Positions 28,665-30,463 of a DNA stretch of 30,463 nt are shown here, one piece after another (the first letter of the stretch is position 1; every line of letters starts with the position of its first letter). This DNA is from Entrophospora sp. SA101 (Eukaryota; Glomeromycota; Glomeromycetes; Entrophosporales; Entrophosporaceae): the NCBI GenBank assembly GCA_958430865.1, contig CAUDNR010004349.1, forward strand, positions 1 through 30,463. Direction: 5' to 3'. The notes under the pieces are model-generated. The model made no database searches. It worked only from the letters and a program-made list of their open reading frames with translations, and was not told the DNA's origin. A program made the translations under genes and the position numbers.

Positions 28665-30463
28665 ATGCAATCCGAATTAGATTTATTAAGACAAGAGAAT
28701 GCCAAACTTGTGGCTAGAATTACAGAATTAGAACAGACTGCAAAAGAAAAATATGAGCTCGAGATTAGAATTGCCGAATTGGAACATGCTATGGAAGAAA
28801 GTGTCAGACGTGAAGCTGAAAATGTTGAGCTTAAAGCCAAAGTAATGAAATTAAGTCACGATTTTGAGGAGCTCAAACAGCAAACTCAAGTCATTACTAA
28901 TATGCAAGAGATGTCTTCTATTGGTAGAGCCAGCACAACTGAAAATATCTCACCTAATTCATCACCTAACGAAGATCTCTCTAATGAGAGGAGTTTGCAT
29001 AACAAACAATCTTCAACTAATGATATTGATTCCGAGTCTTTAGAGCAGACACAGAACACCGTTTCTTCTGAAATAAATTCTGACAATACTCCCAAACAGA
29101 TGGAAAATAGATCGGATAACATGTCTAATTCTGATGTATGTCAGAAGTCGATAGCACAATGTTCTACATCATCTATCCACACAGAGACTAAATTGTTAGA
29201 AGATAAGGAGATCAATGATTTTCTGGATCGGGAATGGAAGGAAAAGAATAGTAATATGATTAGGGAGAGAAACAAGGAAAAGAAATTATTACAAAGTAAC
29301 GAAGATTCCACTTCGCGAACTCAAGAGGTACTCCTAACTTCTCAGGATACTCCTTCTATTGAATCAGAGCAAAAGCCTATCAATCAGGATATTTCAGAAG
29401 CGCCTATTAATCAGGCACCAGGTACCATTTCTTCCGAAATAAAAATTCCCTATAATCAGAAAGTAGAACAAGGTTTATTACACGAGTTATTTGAATTTAT
29501 TAGAGGAACCGATTCCATGTCTTTACAAAATCTAAAGAAAACTCCATTGAATTCTATCTTCATTAAACAAATTTCGGACATTCCTGTTGATATAGATCTA
29601 ACTCCAGGTTCTGTACCTCATTTAGCTCATTTATTTGGCAAGGCCGAGAAAACTGGATGAAAAGAAAAATTGCGATGGTATTATTATAGTGAGGGATATG
29701 AAAAAAAAGTTTCGAATCTTAGTTCAGAAAAAAATATTAGTGATCAAATGGCAAGAACGCAAATCTATAATGAAATGATGCAGTATCTACCTGGAATCAA
29801 GAGAGTGTATTTGCGTAAGATGACTCAAAAGGCTAGAACTATCTATACATTATTCAACGGGATAGGAAAAGATAAAATTGAGTACATTACATACAGTGTT
29901 GATGCTATTTCTAGTTTAACCGGTACACAAATTCAAAATATTATAAATCTTTATACTAAAGAATTAGATGCGAAAGTATCATCGTTTGAATCTCAAAAAT
30001 TGATCGGCGTGAAGAATTCTTCACGCGCACATGGCCAACCGGAATCTGATACAGAAACTAAAGTATGCGAAGAAACTTTATCAGAAGCCGAGATAAGTAT
30101 TACAACCACTCCTTCTATCTCATCATCTCAAATCTCTAATTTGGAAGATATAGTAAATGTATTTGATGGCTTTTCAGATTCTAACTCTGATGGTAGTGAG
30201 GATGATGATGAAGACGAGTTTTTAGGTGAGGAAGATAAGGTAAATACTTCATCCAATCCGGTTCATAACCGTGCCTATTTCCGTAACAAAATGGAAGAAC
30301 AATATCCTGATTTATACTGGGAAGGTAGAGATGGAAACAATGATTATTATGGGATTACAGATGAATCTTTATGCCCAATATGCAAATCAGATCATTATGA
30401 GGATAAAGGTATAGAAGGCAGATATAAATGTGGATCCTATTTTATTAAATGTGAACAGCGTGG
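28665..30463 (+). pseudogene. Coiled-coil/zinc-finger gene, interrupted by one TGA, runs off right edge
   Basis: Residues 1-80 form a coiled coil (MQSELDLLRQENAKLVARIT and following). Then come a Ser/Thr/Gln/Asn-rich linker, LDREWKEKNSNMIRERNKEK, and a folded region with LLHELFEFIRG and VPHLAHLFGKAEKTG. A TGA at 29658-29660 stops the frame, but the same frame continues KEKLRWYYYSEGYEKKVSNL, ARTQIYNEMMQYLPGIKR, YLRKMTQKARTIYTLFNGIG, an acidic stretch, and CPICKSDHYEDKGIEG with later Cys (CGSYFIKC), a zinc-binding pattern, to the window end. Reading on across one TGA without any other lesion means either a recent CGA-type nonsense change or an unrecognised readthrough. As annotated, the intact product is 331 aa. 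The family seems repeated in this genome, judging by its shared module with the RING gene; its function is unknown. Confidence 0.7.
30007..30026. repeat. 20 bp perfect palindrome inside coding sequence
   Basis: GCGTGAAGAATTCTTCACGC reads the same on both strands. With its flanks (TGATCG before, GCACATG after) it matches the promoter-region copy at about 28575-28606 at nearly every position. Inside the gene it encodes LIGVKNSSRAHG. Two copies in 1.4 kb, one upstream of and one inside the same gene, suggest a dispersed short element or a conserved binding site. Confidence 0.8.

Noticed and set aside
12000..30463. Reverse transcriptase, DNA polymerase B or jelly-roll capsid gene
   Set aside because: I looked for YxDD, DTDS/YGDTDS-like and typical capsid signatures in all long frames and found none in this window; they may lie beyond the right edge.

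Overview
The window looks like nuclear DNA of an AT-rich fungus. Its genes are cut by many short GT-AG introns, intergenic DNA is full of A/T runs and microsatellites, and several protein families resemble those I remember as highly repeated in the arbuscular mycorrhizal fungus Rhizophagus (Glomeromycotina). That species assignment is inference, made without a database search.

Left part (1-10.6 kb) is host-like. It opens with an 85-86 bp minisatellite (1-580), followed by about 2.2 kb without a recognisable gene. Then come two convergent, intact, intron-rich housekeeping genes: mitochondrial dihydrolipoamide dehydrogenase (LPD1, + strand, 11 exons, 509 aa) and a DEDDh RNA exonuclease of the REX1/RNH70 family (- strand, 12 exons, 642 aa, with one GC-AG intron). 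Beyond them lie a 225 bp hAT-like non-autonomous transposon with clean terminal repeats and an 8 bp target duplication, and a decayed minus-strand coding region.

At 11.0-12.0 kb there is a dense repeat zone: a 34 bp perfect palindrome, 21-22 bp tandem repeats, six 46 bp units each carrying a GGCAC/GTGCC hairpin, and dispersed GACGTACTACCG units. It may be one end of a large mobile element; no matching right end is visible.

From 12 to 21.6 kb lies a compact, nearly intronless, virus-like gene cluster. It has a Polinton/Maverick-type integrase (broken), an A32-like FtsK/HerA packaging ATPase, a zinc-ribbon PD-(D/E)XK-like nuclease, a DUF3846-like protein, an F-box-like protein, coiled-coil proteins, a tail-anchored membrane protein and a helix-turn-helix-like protein. 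Embedded in it is a minus-strand array of four ORFs containing a Ty3/gypsy-like Gag (capsid-like region plus CCHC knuckle) and a retropepsin, but no reverse transcriptase. Gag and protease are in -1 relation across an A10 run that ends at the Gag stop codon, and the protease joins a 52-codon ORF, again in -1 relation, across an A9 run. This looks like retrovirus-style Gag-Pro expression inside a DNA-transposon context, and is the most unusual feature here.

From 21.6 to 30.5 kb the window holds accessory genes: a zinc-finger/IQ-like protein, a stand-alone Crinkler-type N-terminal header, a small basic protein, a four-exon gene with a nuclease-like C-terminal half, a RING-finger gene, and a coiled-coil/zinc-finger gene running off the right edge. 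Several genes carry single in-frame TGA codons that would be explained by CGA to TGA changes, the expected mark of deamination of methylated CpG. The mobile part therefore appears to be decaying, although many neighbouring ORFs remain intact.
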